A DNA stretch of 64,000 bases from Brachycybe producta (Eukaryota; Arthropoda; Diplopoda; Playtdesmida; Andrognathidae): assembly GCA_036925085.1 (NCBI GenBank), contig JAUPFP010000054.1, positions 930,001 through 994,000 of the forward strand, given 5' to 3'. Below the pieces are notes generated by a model. That model was not told the DNA's origin, did not search any database, and worked only from the letters and a program-made list of their open reading frames with translations. Both the position numbers and the translations under genes were made by a program. Each line of letters opens with the position of its first letter. The first letter of the stretch is position 1. Of this stretch, positions 48,427 to 59,766 are shown one piece after another.

Positions 48427-51400
48427 TTAGCGACTATTTATCACGAGAGAGAACTTTTTCGGATTTTGAGTCAATGTGACGATTGGTTCCAAACTAGGTG
48501 GTGGTTTCCCCGTAGGAAGGCTGAAAGTGAATCGTTGCATGAAACAAGTGAAGAACAGAAAGAGTTGCATTCGTGCAAATGGTTCTCCGAGGCAATTTCG
48601 AGCACCTGCAGCAACAACAAAAAAAATATCTCCTAGTTTAGTATTAATAAAATAATTTAACCTGCCTTCGAAGTAATTTCGTTTACCGGTTGAGAAAGGA
48701 ATGAGATATTCAGACTTTTCCGCTTTTCCTTCGGCATTGATGAACCTTTCTGGACGGAACACTTCAGGGTCACCCCAGAGACTCTTGTCGTTATGTACTG
48801 CCCAGATATTTCTCATGATTAGTGACGTTTTCGGTATGTTGTAGCCGAAGACATTGGCATCCACCATTGGCCTGTGATAACTTATCGCAATGACCGTTGC
48901 ATAACGTTGAACTTCCATGATTGTGGCATCGACATAAGGCAAACTGAATACGAGGTAAAAGAAATCGGGTTGTGAAGTCTTACGAAGATTTGCAAAATGA
49001 ACAATAATGGTGATGTTTTACGAAGAACGGTCCGATAAGCACGGTTGTCGATGTTTTCCGACGACGGTATCCAATTCCTTATGTACTTTTTCTTGAATTT
49101 TCGGCCATAGAGCCATGTACATGAAGGCCCATTCCATTGTCGTTGCCGTTGTTTCGACACCGGCACTGAATAAATTCTCCATGATGCCAGCCAAATGCTT
49201 TCCTGCAATGTAAATTGGGCTTGACATGGAAACTACAAGTCTCTTGTTCGTAGCAATTGTAGGTTACAAGTCCTTGTAATCACAACTTTTTGGTTACAAA
49301 AAACTACAAGTCTTTTGAGTAACAATAAGATTGTAGATTATAAATTGCAGATCACAAGTTGTTGGGAACAGGTGAAATTGGACTTGTCGGTAACAAGTGT
49401 AGTTGACAAAACGTGTCAGTATGTTCAGAAAATACTGTAGTAGTTTTCTTTTCTTTGTTTGTAATTCCATAATGTCAAGAATGTCTAAAAGTATTTCCAT
49501 TAGGAAATAAACTGTGTATTTTAAAAGAAATACGAGATAGTTAAAGACATTTCTGTTTAATTTGAAAACACCTGTCAAACAATCTACCTACCTTTTGAAT
49601 TACGGTAGAAAATCTTTGGTTGTCAACTACACTTGTTAGTTACAAGTGATATTTTGTGGTTTACAAGTAATTCGCTTGTAAACTTGTAAAAAAATCACTT
49701 GTAATTACGAGTGTACATTTGTACTTTTGTGAAACACTGACAAGTAGATATTTTACAAACTTGTAGAAAATTTACTTGTCACTAACAAGACTTGTAGTTT
49801 AGTGAAACGGACCTCAGATCCTGTGAAGTTTTACAAAGATCGAACCCGGGGTTTCTTTTCAGTCCATTGTATGGCAATAGGTTATTTGGACAATGCATTT
49901 TTAATGGTACTACCTTTGATAGACTATAAACTTGTTCCTCTGCCATGGGGCCCTTTTCTGAGTTGTGTGTTTACTGAAATACTTAGTCAGATTACAAAGA
50001 AGAAGAAGAAGAAGAACTTACTCTCGAAACATGTTTCTTTTTCTCCATTTAGTGTTGGTTCCTTTTCGTGTTGAAGTATTTTAGCCACGTACGCATCGAT
50101 GAAATCTCGAGTGTCTCCTTCTTGAAATGTTCTCACGTGTTTTTCGATTTCGTCCAGAAAGAATTCCCGTTTAATTGAGAGATCATCATTTAATTTATGT
50201 ATTTTAAAAGGATCAAATGGAAGATGACGTAATGGAGGAAAAAGAATAATTGGTATAGTTTTCATAAGAAGCGTAAAATTTGAATTGATGAGGCGAATTA
50301 ATTGTTTCATTCCTTCGTCTTCGTATTCGTACGTCTTACCTACGGTGGACAAAAAAATGATAATTATTATTTACGGTAATTTTTGTCAAGGGTTTTCATG
50401 CCGATCTCGAACGGCGGGAGGAAGTAATTGAGGAGAATATGTTGTTACCCGATATGATTCCCCAAAGAATGTTAAGAACTGGCATTTGTATGAATTCGTT
50501 TATCTCGATTTCTTTGCCGGCTTTCTTTTCTAACTTCTGTTGAATAAAACGGCTAATTTCGTTCTGGATGTGGACTTCCATAGAAGACTTTCCGAATCCC
50601 AAGTTTCTAAGTTGATGCATCGTGAAACGACGTTTCTCTTTCCACATCGGTCCGTCAATTGTTACGATATCTAGTTTAAAAAAAAAACAGAAAACAGAAT
50701 TGTTTTTTATGAGAAAATGACAGAAAACCAAAAAAAAATGCATCTTTGAAAGCTGAGAGACTCTTGAGAATCTTATCTAATAATAAACATACTAAGGACT
50801 TTTATTTGCAAATTAGTAATTTTCTCAATAGATTTCAACAAAATAACAATTTCGAAGTTTAGTCATTGTATTCGCAAACGGCTTTAGTGGCTGAGTGAAG
50901 TCCTCCGCCGCTTGTGGTGCTGGGAGTTTCTGGTTGTAATGACGGTTGAAGCATTGTTGTTGTTGTTTGTCTTTCAGGACAGCTGGTCATAAAACACAAA
51001 CCTAGTCCAATTTTTGAGTGGAATTACTGATGTGTCATATAATGTGTAATGTTTCATTTCATTGAAATATTTCACATAACATGATGAGTTTGTAAAAAAA
51101 AAAAAGTGAAATTTATTTTTAAAAAACCCTGTTTCCAAGTGGTTCATATTTTAAACATGTTTAATTTTACCATCTGTGTCAATTTCTTATTCAGAGTTTT
51201 TGGAATCTGTTTATTTTCTTTAATCCATTTTTGTATAAATGGAATTTCTGTTCAAACACTGTTACCACGTTTCCATGAGAGAAATTAACCACTAAACTTT
51301 TAACGACATAAAAATAAACTACTAAAATATATGCACAACATTAACTACTAAATTTCGGTGGCCTTCAAACCCATGACAAAATTTGAGCAATGATTTCTTA

Positions 51401-52709
51401 TTGCTTTTTTTTTCAAAAAGAAAACCACTTGGTTTTATTGGTATAAGGAATAAGCCGTCAAATGAATATACAAATGTTAATCCCAAAAAACAAAATTGTC
51501 CCTGTCATTCACCATTTCTTCCTCAGGAAGAGAGTTCCATTGTCTTAGAACTGTCTAACTTTGTCCTAACTTATCCAACTTATTTATTATCTAGCTAAAA
51601 GATTAGCTAGTAATTTCTTTCATGTAAACGTAGTAATATGTCTAATTAATTAATTCTACGATCCACTAGTCACATTAAGTGAGAAATAATCATATATACC
51701 ATTGAATAATAGGCTTGCCACCTTTCCTCCTTTGTGGAGGACATTCCTCCATTCGGAGGAACTGTTCTCCGACCAGGACCGTCCTCCACGAAGGCAAACA
51801 TGTCCTCCACACAATAAATTGTATAAAAACTTAAATACATTCGTGTAGGATGGTCCTGGCCGGAGGACAGTTCTTCCGAATGGAGGAGTGTCCTCCACAA
51901 GTGGCAAGCCTAATTATCAAAGAAACTTAAACGTAAACTGATCCAATTATCTTGTTTTATTTCATGGATTTTAATTAATTTCACAACTTTTCATAAATTT
52001 CATAAAAATGCCCATCACTAGGTGGAATATTGATACCAAATAACTGATTGAACTGCCATTCTAGTTTCTAAAACACGTTCAAGCGTCTCTCTTAATTTTG
52101 AACCTGAAAGACAGAATGATGGTTTCGAGGATTCCGGCTCGGTTCGGGCAACATTATTGGCAGCTCCGCGGCTCTGCTCCGCGTTTTGGTTCAAATTAAT
52201 TTTGACCTGCATTGCTTAGATTTCAGTAATAAACTGGAACAGTCGAAAGTGCTCCGGGCAAACACATGCCGCTCCACTGCTCAGCACTCCTGCCCCCCCC
52301 CCTCCCCCCACAAAGTTCTGGACAGAAGAACCAGAGTTTGAGATGCGTTTACACTGTACCATTAAAAGAACCAACCTGTTTTATCTCCGAGTTCATCCAG
52401 TACAAACAGATAAGGTCTTCCGGAAAAGACATCGGATTGTGTTACTAAAGCTTCTTTCATGGTTTTCCAGTCGTTGATTGCAATACATTTCATAAATAAA
52501 CTATTTACTGTAAAAGTTCCACCATATTTTTCACTTATTTTTGCAAGTGCCTTATGTCTTTGGTTCGGATCCACGAATTTTTTGTAAAAAGAAAAATTCA
52601 GTTGACTGACTTTCGGTGGTTCGTTGTTAGATTTAAAACAATTATTAAATAATTTATAACTTAGAAATGCTACAATTGCTGCTAAAATTGCAATTGTACT
52701 AAAATCCAT
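48427..52709 (-). CDS. Cytochrome P450, CYP2-like (gene E), complete, 496 aa
   Basis: Predicted microsomal P450. Exons on the minus strand: 52709-52376, 50670-50449, 50339-50022, 49202-49022, 48943-48687 and 48605-48427; 1491 nt in frame. N-terminal anchor MDFSTIAILAAIVAFLSY. Landmarks: helix-C Trp retained (WKEKR, 121), I-helix AGVETT, ExxR (E-V-Q-R), FRPERF, heme loop FSTGARNCLGE with Cys442. Exon 2 is one codon longer than in A-D, exon 3 differs in length, and the exon 4/5 join makes DRSSLPY rather than DRKMLPY, features shared with F. By classical motifs this is the most canonical member. Intron 1 is 1.7 kb and contains a palindrome of GGAGGA words; intron 3 contains the R7 repeat. Confidence 0.94.
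49210..49810. repeat. R7 repeat in intron 3 of gene E
   Basis: Many ACTTGTAA/TTACAAGT words arranged as an inverted repeat, with inner GATCACAAGTTGTTGGGAAC. A second copy lies at 54250-54620. Confidence 0.75.
51705..51915. repeat. Palindrome of GGAGGAC words in intron 1 of gene E
   Basis: AGGCTTGCCACCTTTCCTCC at the left matches the inverse of CCACAAGTGGCAAGCCT at the right. Inner copies of TCCTCCACGAAGG/TGTCCTCCACA also occur. ORFs across it are palindrome shadows. Confidence 0.8.
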
Positions 52710-54249
52710 TGTTGTTTTGTCGAAGGCTAAACAGAGAGCGGATTTGTTATGAAGAAGAAAAAAAAAACCAATGGTGTTTTACCTTGATGGACCATTTATA
52801 AAGTAACAAGGGACATTTGCATTTTGTCTACGTCACATTGCTGTTTACTCAATTGCAAACATAAAACCATCTGTGTTTTTTTTTATTTGTCGATTTGTGT
52901 AAATATAGTAATTGCGCGACAGGATTCCACTTTTGTCTTCGATAATCCGGAATCCAAGATAATCCGTACTTCATATGGTAATTGGGACTTCTGTGTAATC
53001 TGGACCGCGGTTTTTAAGTTGTCGATAGTGGCGAGAATTAAAAGTAAAAGAAAACGGTGGTTTTCCGGATTATTCGGACTTCAGGTAATCCGAACCGAAG
53101 TCGGGTCTCATTTAGTTCGGATAATAGAGATTCTACTGTACATGATTAGGGCTCGGATATATGTAAAGTATTCGTCATCATTAGAGCAACTGTGCTAATT
53201 AAGCTTTTTTAAATCAAAAAGGCTGGTTAGAGGCTAGTACTTTCTAGTTGACAACTGATAGTTACCAGACATTTAGCCTTTAACCAGCCTTTTTTGATTA
53301 GAAAAAGCATAATTTCTTAATTCTTCAGGTGGGGTTTTAAAGTGTAAACGACGACGACGCCTCTCAAACTCGAATTATTCTATTTTTCAGGTCCAAAAAT
53401 GAAGAGAAACTTCGATGTCTTTAGAAACTAGAAGGGTGACGTGAACGTTCCTTCATAGTGGTCACGAGTTGTTCGCACACATGTGCAGAAAAAAAGACAC
53501 GCCTCGTTTGAGGTTACATAAATATCATAATTATATGCAGACGTTGTGATGTTTTTTGCTTTCATTTATTTGCCTGTTTACTTTAATAGCTGTTAAAATA
53601 ATAGGTGGTTACCTGTTTGGTCTGAGCTTTGTCGCAGTGAGTCACCAAATCACGTCTGTCCGTTATTAGTGCTGTCTTCTTTTGGAGGCACACGTTTAGG
53701 CCCACACAGACCACATTTTGACAACTTTTTTGACTGAAAAATGAAGCCAATCTGTGATGACAACATTTTGCAGTCGGCCACCAAAAGTGGTCTGTGTGTT
53801 CTTTACTATTAGAGCCTAATTGGCAGACGGATCACTTTTTGATGGTCCATTTCAACTGCAAAATGAAGTCCAGTTGTCGCTTGTGTCACAAAGTCCAGCT
53901 TCTTTCTATATAGCAATACAGTGCAACCACAGTCTTAACCACTTGCAGCATCATGTTGCAGTCGACCACGAACAGTGGTCTGTGGTCTAACCAGGGTTGT
54001 TTGATTTTTGTGTTAGTTGACTTTGATGTCTTGATGTCTTGAGTTGAAGAAGGCCCAATGCACACATGCGTTTTTTAGTCGTGCGGCGCCACAACGTTGC
54101 TGCAATTACAGTCGAAGATACCAGAAGTTATTATGTTGCAATGCACACATACATACTCAGTTGTCGCAGCGGCATTGCACATTGAATTTGCGTGCATTTT
54201 GTGCTGCAAATCTCTGCAACGGCGCCACACACGCAACTCTGGTCTTTCA
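52710..54249. other. 5' flank of gene E, with R3 and degenerate repeats
   Basis: No gene. A short AATCCG-type inverted region lies at 52930-53130, a partial R3 at 53148-53315, an R1 end at 53390-53440, and degenerate GTGGTC-type repeats at 53450-53990. Confidence 0.5.
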
Positions 54250-54625
54250 GTACACTGTAAATTACAATTGTAGATCACAAGTTGTTGGGAACAGGTGAAA
54301 TTGGACTTGTCCGTAACAAGTGTAGTTGACAAAATGTGTCAGTGTGTTCAGAAAATGGTAGTTTTTCTTTTTTTTGTGTCAAGAATGTCTTAAGTGTTGC
54401 AAAAAGAAATAAGATGTGTTTTTTTAAAGAAATAACGAGATAGTTAAGGACATTTCTGTTTAATTCTACGTACCTTTTGAATTACGGTAGAAAATCTTTG
54501 GTTGTCAACTACACTTGTTAGTTACAAGTGATATTTTGTGGTTTACAAGTAATTCACTTGTAAACTTGTAAAAAATTTACTTGTTACTAACAAGACTTGT
54601 AGTTTTGTGGAAACGGGCTCCAGAT
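54250..54625. repeat. R7 repeat, second copy
   Basis: GATCACAAGTTGTTGGGAAC, GTAACAAGTGTAGTTGAC and AATTACGGTAGAAAATC match 49350-49640 in order. Confidence 0.8.
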
Positions 54626-54822
54626 TCACAGGCATCTGTAGACAGCCTCAGAATTTCTTTGGTACGTTTATGAGCGTCAGACCAAATATCAACCAATAAG
54701 AAATATAAAAAGGTCGGGGCATGTGACATCAGATCCAGTAACAAACCAATTAGAAATTGATGGCGCTCATAAAAGGGCGGAGCCAAAGAAATACTGAAGC
54801 TGTCTACAGATGCCTGTCCCAG
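54626..54822. repeat. R2 foldback (GACAGCTTCAG subtype)
   Basis: Ends CAGGCATCTGTAGACAGC and inverse. Same subtype as 14355-14551 and 62913-63110. Confidence 0.85.
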
Positions 54823-55119
54823 ATTGTCTCTAGTTCATATATATCTGCAGTATGTTAAGTATGAAGTGACGTCACCTGTTTATGGGTCACGTGTGTATTC
54901 ACATTAACACCTGTTCAAAGAAGTTCTGTAAATAGTTAATCTATTTCTGAAATTGTAAATGGAGAACCATATTTAAGTTAAAAGTGCAATTTTGTTTGCA
55001 TGTTTTCGTTTTAAGGTGGCTCAATAGGTGTTTGCTTTTATGTTCTACTAGAATAAGCCGATACAAAATAAGGATATCTATCCATGGGCGGATAGATATC
55101 GTCAACAGGCCGTTGACGA

Positions 55120-55330
55120 TACAGGCATTTAGAAATCGGGAAGAACTTCAGTTGGCTCCCGCCCTTTTTATGACGACCGGCAACTTCTAATTGGTTGGTT
55201 ATGTAGTCTGACGTAACATGCTCTCCGCCCTTTTCAACGTTGAACCACACAACAAACCAATTAGAAGTTGCCGGTCGTCATAAAAAGGGCGGAGCCAACT
55301 GAAGTTCTTCCCGATTTCTAAATACCTGTG
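55120..55330. repeat. R2 foldback (TTAGAAATCGGG subtype)
   Basis: Near-perfect inverted arms AGGCATTTAGAAATCGGGAA and inverse around the GACGTAACATGCTC centre. Confidence 0.88.
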
Positions 55331-56386
55331 TTGACGATAGCTTTACTCCATTTGATTTTGGCCAATAGGAATGCAGTATTTTATTTTAAGCAGAGTACTA
55401 AAGCTGCTTTTCGCTGTAAGAATCATAAATTGAATTTAAATAAAGAACAAATTTAACAAAAATTATGTTTTATCAATATTTTTCATCAAACCTTGGGATT
55501 AAATACCATCATGGATATTGATAAAGCATGGCATTCACAGCTACTTTAACTAAATGGAAAAAGAATGTTCACAGCTACTTTTATTTGCGGGAACAAAATA
55601 CTGTCTTCCTATTGGCCAAAATCAACTAGAGCAAAGCTATTGCCAACGACCACCAAATAGTTTGTGTTATATTTTTGACATGAATGGCACGCCATAAATG
55701 TCTCTTATCATCGCAGTTTCGTCTAAATATTTCTTTTGAAACTTCCAAGCACCCAATAATCTTCATAATTAAATTAAAAATACATATATTGATTGAGACT
55801 TAAATATATTTACAATTAAATTAACATTTACACACATGGAGGAAAATCAATTTTTAATAATCTGAAATACATTTAAAGGTTTTACATGTGAACAGAAAAG
55901 TATAAGTGATTCCAAATTATTGTTTTAAAAATAAGAATGTATATGTTACATTACTGTCAACCTGCGGAATCAGTTAATCTGCAGAGTGCCTGGACAATCT
56001 GCAAAACGACCAAACTGCTAGTGATTCTGCAAAATTCAATACATTTTAGGTGTTAAATTTTGCAGATTCACTAGGAGGTTGTTACAATTACAATTAGTAC
56101 TCTGCTAGCAGCCAAATAGGCCTATGGCAGAGGGACATAAATGTCCACATGCAGCATTAAACATTGTCAAGCACATATACATGCACATATATAAAAAAAC
56201 AACAAAATGAATATACAAATGTCAATCCCACAAAACAAAATTATCCCCATTCACCACTTCTTCCTCAGGAAGAGAGTTCCATTGTCTTGGTTGTTTTGCA
56301 GATTGCCCTAGGCAATCTGCAGATTTACTGATTCCGCAGATTGACAGTAACATAAATATTTCGGGATCTGGATTTACAAATGAATT
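55331..56386. other. Non-coding 3' side of gene F with R8 palindromes
   Basis: R8 (TCTGCGGAATCAGT... inverse) spans 55955-56355 with intervening sequence that also appears near 51470-51540 (TCAATCCCACAAAACAAAAT, CAGGAAGAGAGTTCCATTG). An inverted pair CCAATAGGAATGCAGTATTT / inverse brackets 55360-55630. No gene. Confidence 0.55.
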
Positions 56387-59300
56387 TCATCGTGATTCGA
56401 TGACTAGAGAAAATGGTTTTGGGTTTTGAGTGAGCGTCACAACGGGTTCCAAACTAGGTAGTGGTTTTCCCGTAGGAATCTTAAAGTTGAAACGTTGCAA
56501 TAGACAGGTGAAGAATAAAAACAGTTGAATCTGTGCAAATTGTTCTCCGGGGCAACATCGAGAACCTAGAAGTTGTTTTATTTTAAAAGCAATTTATGCA
56601 ATCGGGTTTGTTAAATCGATTTGAAAGGTATGTATCAGTTACAGTAGTAGTTTCATACATACCGATCGAGAAGGGAATGAAGTATTCTGGTTTTTCGACT
56701 TTTCCTTCGGAATTAATGAATCTCTCGGGACGAAACACTTGAGGATCGCCCCAGAGCTTCTCGTCGAAGTGAACTGCCCAGATATTACTTAGGATGGTCG
56801 TTGTTTTTGATACGTTATAACCGAGAACGTTGGTGTCCGCCAGTGCACGATGTATAGATATCGGCATGACACTTGCATAACGTTGAACTTCCATGATGGT
56901 TGCATTGGCATATGGCAAACTAAGAATGTGTGGTGAAAGGATCGTTAAAGGAGAATATCTGATTAGTTTTCGCACGAAAATTTGAATGGTGATTTACTAT
57001 CTTAATCAGCTAAAGGTTAAAGGGTGGTGGTGGTGTCTCTAGTCGAGTTGTGGCTGAATAGATATTTATTTTGCTTTTGTCCCTCAGGATGCAGGATGAC
57101 GTCATTCTAGGGGCTAATGCTATGCTCCATAGACGTTTTTTTTTTGGTAAAATTTGGATGCAAAAACGTCAAGCGAACGTTTTTTTAGAAACAACATTAT
57201 GAGAAAAAATCATATTGTTGTCAAAACTAGAATGGTTGAAGATTATTTTCATGGCAATATCTTAAAAAATAAACAATTTTATAGTTCAGTTTGAAAATGG
57301 ATCCGTTTTTTAGGTTTTTCCATGAAAAACTATTTTCGCCTTTTTATCAAACTGTCATAAAAAATTTATTTTGAAAGATATCACCATTGAAAAAACTTAC
57401 CATTATCGCAAACTATTCTAGTTTCTGAAACACTTTGAATTTTTTTCCATAATGTTTTTTTCTTCTGAAAAATACGGAGTCCTGCAAAGGGCTATTGCAA
57501 ATTTTTTTTAAAATCTCGATCAACGTGTCGACTTTTAATCTCGTTTATTCGGTCATGTTAATTATGCAATGTTGCGCCCTCTTTTTAGCAGCAATAATTT
57601 AATTATTAGAGTAAGGTGCGCGCAACATGGCATAATTGGCATGACCGAATAAACGAGATTAAAAGTCGACATATCGAGAAGAAAGTCGACATGTCGACTT
57701 GTCCACATTAAAAAAAAATTGCAAAAGTCCTCTGCAGGGTTCCATAGAAAAACGTTCGCTTGAAAAATAATCTCACATAGAACATACTATAATAGCCACT
57801 ACAGTGGCGCCATCTGAAGGGACAAAAACAAAATAAATATCTATAAATCCGCCGTAAGTTTTTGAGAGTTGCTTAGACTAACTCAGAAGTACGTAATCTG
57901 TACGAAAACGTACTTATAATCGTACGAAATTTCGTTAACTTTTCGGTGCCAATGAGCATCATGAACACTGCCTTTTGCCGAATGTATATTAATATATTAG
58001 ATGGCAATCTCTTACGAGGAACGGTCCAACAGGCTCGGTTGTCGATTTCTTCCGACGACGACGTCTAATTCGTTTTGTACTTTTTCTTGAATTTCTGGCC
58101 AAAGAGCCATGTATAATAAGGCCCATTCTATTGTCGTTGCGGTTGTTCCGATTCCGATACTGAATAAATTTTCCAAGATACCAATTAGGTGTCTCTCTGC
58201 AATGACAAATAACAAAACAAAAACATCCTTGCAATTGAAAATCAATTTCTTGTAATTTCGTTTTTACTTTCGTAAGCTGTTCCTTTACGTCGTTTCTTTT
58301 CCATTTCGAATATTTTTTCCAGATATGAATCAATGAAATCGTTAATATTTCCTTCTTGATATGTCGTTATGTGTTCTTCGATTTCGTTATCGTAGAAAGT
58401 ACCGTTAACGGTAAATTCTGCAATTAACTTTGTCAAACTGAATGTATCGAAGGGGACAAAACGTAGAATAGGAAAAATTTCGATCGGTAAAGTTTTCGTA
58501 ACGAGCGCAAAATTTGTATCGATTCGTTGAAGTAAATGCTTTATTAATTCGTTATCGTAATAGTACGTCTTTCCTAAGGGAGAAAAAAAAACATTATTAC
58601 AGTATTTGCAGCCATTTTGTCTTCAGATTTGCTGCCAAAACGTTGTTTTACCCGCCATGATTCCCCAAAGAACATTAAGAACTGGTATTTGCATCAATTC
58701 GTTTATCTGGATTTCTTTGCCGGCTTCTTTTTCCAACTTGTGTTGTATGAAACGGCTAATTTCGTTCTGGATGCGGACTTCCATCAAACTCGTTCCGAAT
58801 TCCAAGTTTTTCAGATATTCTATCAGAAAGCGACGTTTCTCTTTACACAATGGTCCACTCGAAGATGCAATATCTGGAATTAAAGTAGTTTATCATTTAA
58901 AAAAAATACTTTTAGCTCGATTGTGACGTCATTATATCCAGGGCCAGGATCCACTAATTTACAGGACCACTGAATGTAAATTCACTGGACAATTGCAAAT
59001 TGAGTCTTTTGATTTGTCAAAAGACTCAATTTGCAATTCGCATGGATTCTTCCCAAGTTAGCACAACATGTTGGCGAAACATTGGCAACAATCTTTCGGT
59101 CCAGCACATGGCCCATTTAATGTTAGCCCCAAAAAATCATAATATCAAAGTCATTGATGACATGTTCGGGCCATTGAGTACATCCAACAGGCGGGACCAA
59201 CGGCCAAACACAATGTTGGCCGGATCATTATAAGTCACACGCCAATTAATTAAGCATTACGTTGGTTGCTTGTTGGCGTGCTGCCTGGGTTTTTTCTCTC

Positions 59301-59766
59301 TGCCACCCAACACAGGTCTTGAAATACAGCTAAAATTTAATAACTGTTTGCTAAATTTGCATTCTGTGCGTGTTATTTAATTGGTAAGTGAATAGATCGC
59401 ATTGAAGGAAGGATGTTTTTCTTTACCTGTTTCCTGTCCAAGTAATTCGAAGACATAAAAAACCGGTTTTCCTGAAATTATGTCTGCCTGTCCGACCAAA
59501 ACTTCCTTTATGATGTTCCAATCATTCATTACAATTGTTTTTTGCATTCCCAAAAAGGATAATGTATATATTCCAACGCCATTTTTTTTACTGATTTTAA
59601 CAAACTCTTTGCATCTGTTGTTATGATCGACGAGTTTGGCATGTTGTTTCAGATCGAATCGGACAACGACTGGTGGTTCATTTGTACGTTCATTTATGCA
59701 ACTTTTTAACCATTTATAACAGAGAAATAGAAAAATAGTTAATATAACGAACGAACTGAAATCCAT
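56387..59766 (-). CDS. Cytochrome P450, CYP2-like (gene F), complete frame, altered I-helix, 494 aa
   Basis: P450-fold protein with an intact reading frame. Exons on the minus strand: 59766-59427, 58873-58652, 58573-58268, 58196-58016, 56919-56663 and 56565-56387; 1485 nt. N-terminal anchor MDFSSFVILTIFLFLCY. ExxR (E-V-Q-R), FRPERF and heme Cys440 (SRCCPGE, with an extra Cys439) are present. The I-helix reads SIGIGTTATT: Ala303 of the family is Ile and the acidic residue 306 is Gly (GGA where relatives have GAA). The helix-C Trp is Cys123. Closest to E (shared exon 2 length and DRSSLPY join). The frame is open, so it is not an obvious pseudogene, but normal oxygen activation is doubtful. It may have a different chemistry, be structural, or be an early decaying copy. 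Confidence 0.88.
57210..57440. repeat. R1 foldback in intron 4 of gene F
   Basis: CAAAACTAGAATGGTTGAAG and TATTCTAGTTTCTGAAAC at the ends, with TTTATTTTGAAAGATATC inside. Confidence 0.75.
57475..57750. repeat. R6 foldback in intron 4 of gene F
   Basis: ACGGAGTCCTGCAAAGGG at the left, CAACATGGCATAATTGGCAT near the right; the family seen at 36690-36985. R6 sits directly beside the R1 copy. Confidence 0.8.
58991..59038. repeat. Perfect 22-bp hairpin upstream of exon 2 of gene F (intron 1)
   Basis: AATTGCAAATTGAGTCTTTT (plus GA) and its exact inverse are separated by TTTG. Confidence 0.9.

Noticed and set aside
51656..51907. Two overlapping minus-strand ORFs
   Set aside because: Translations of the GGAGGAC palindrome in intron 1 of gene E.
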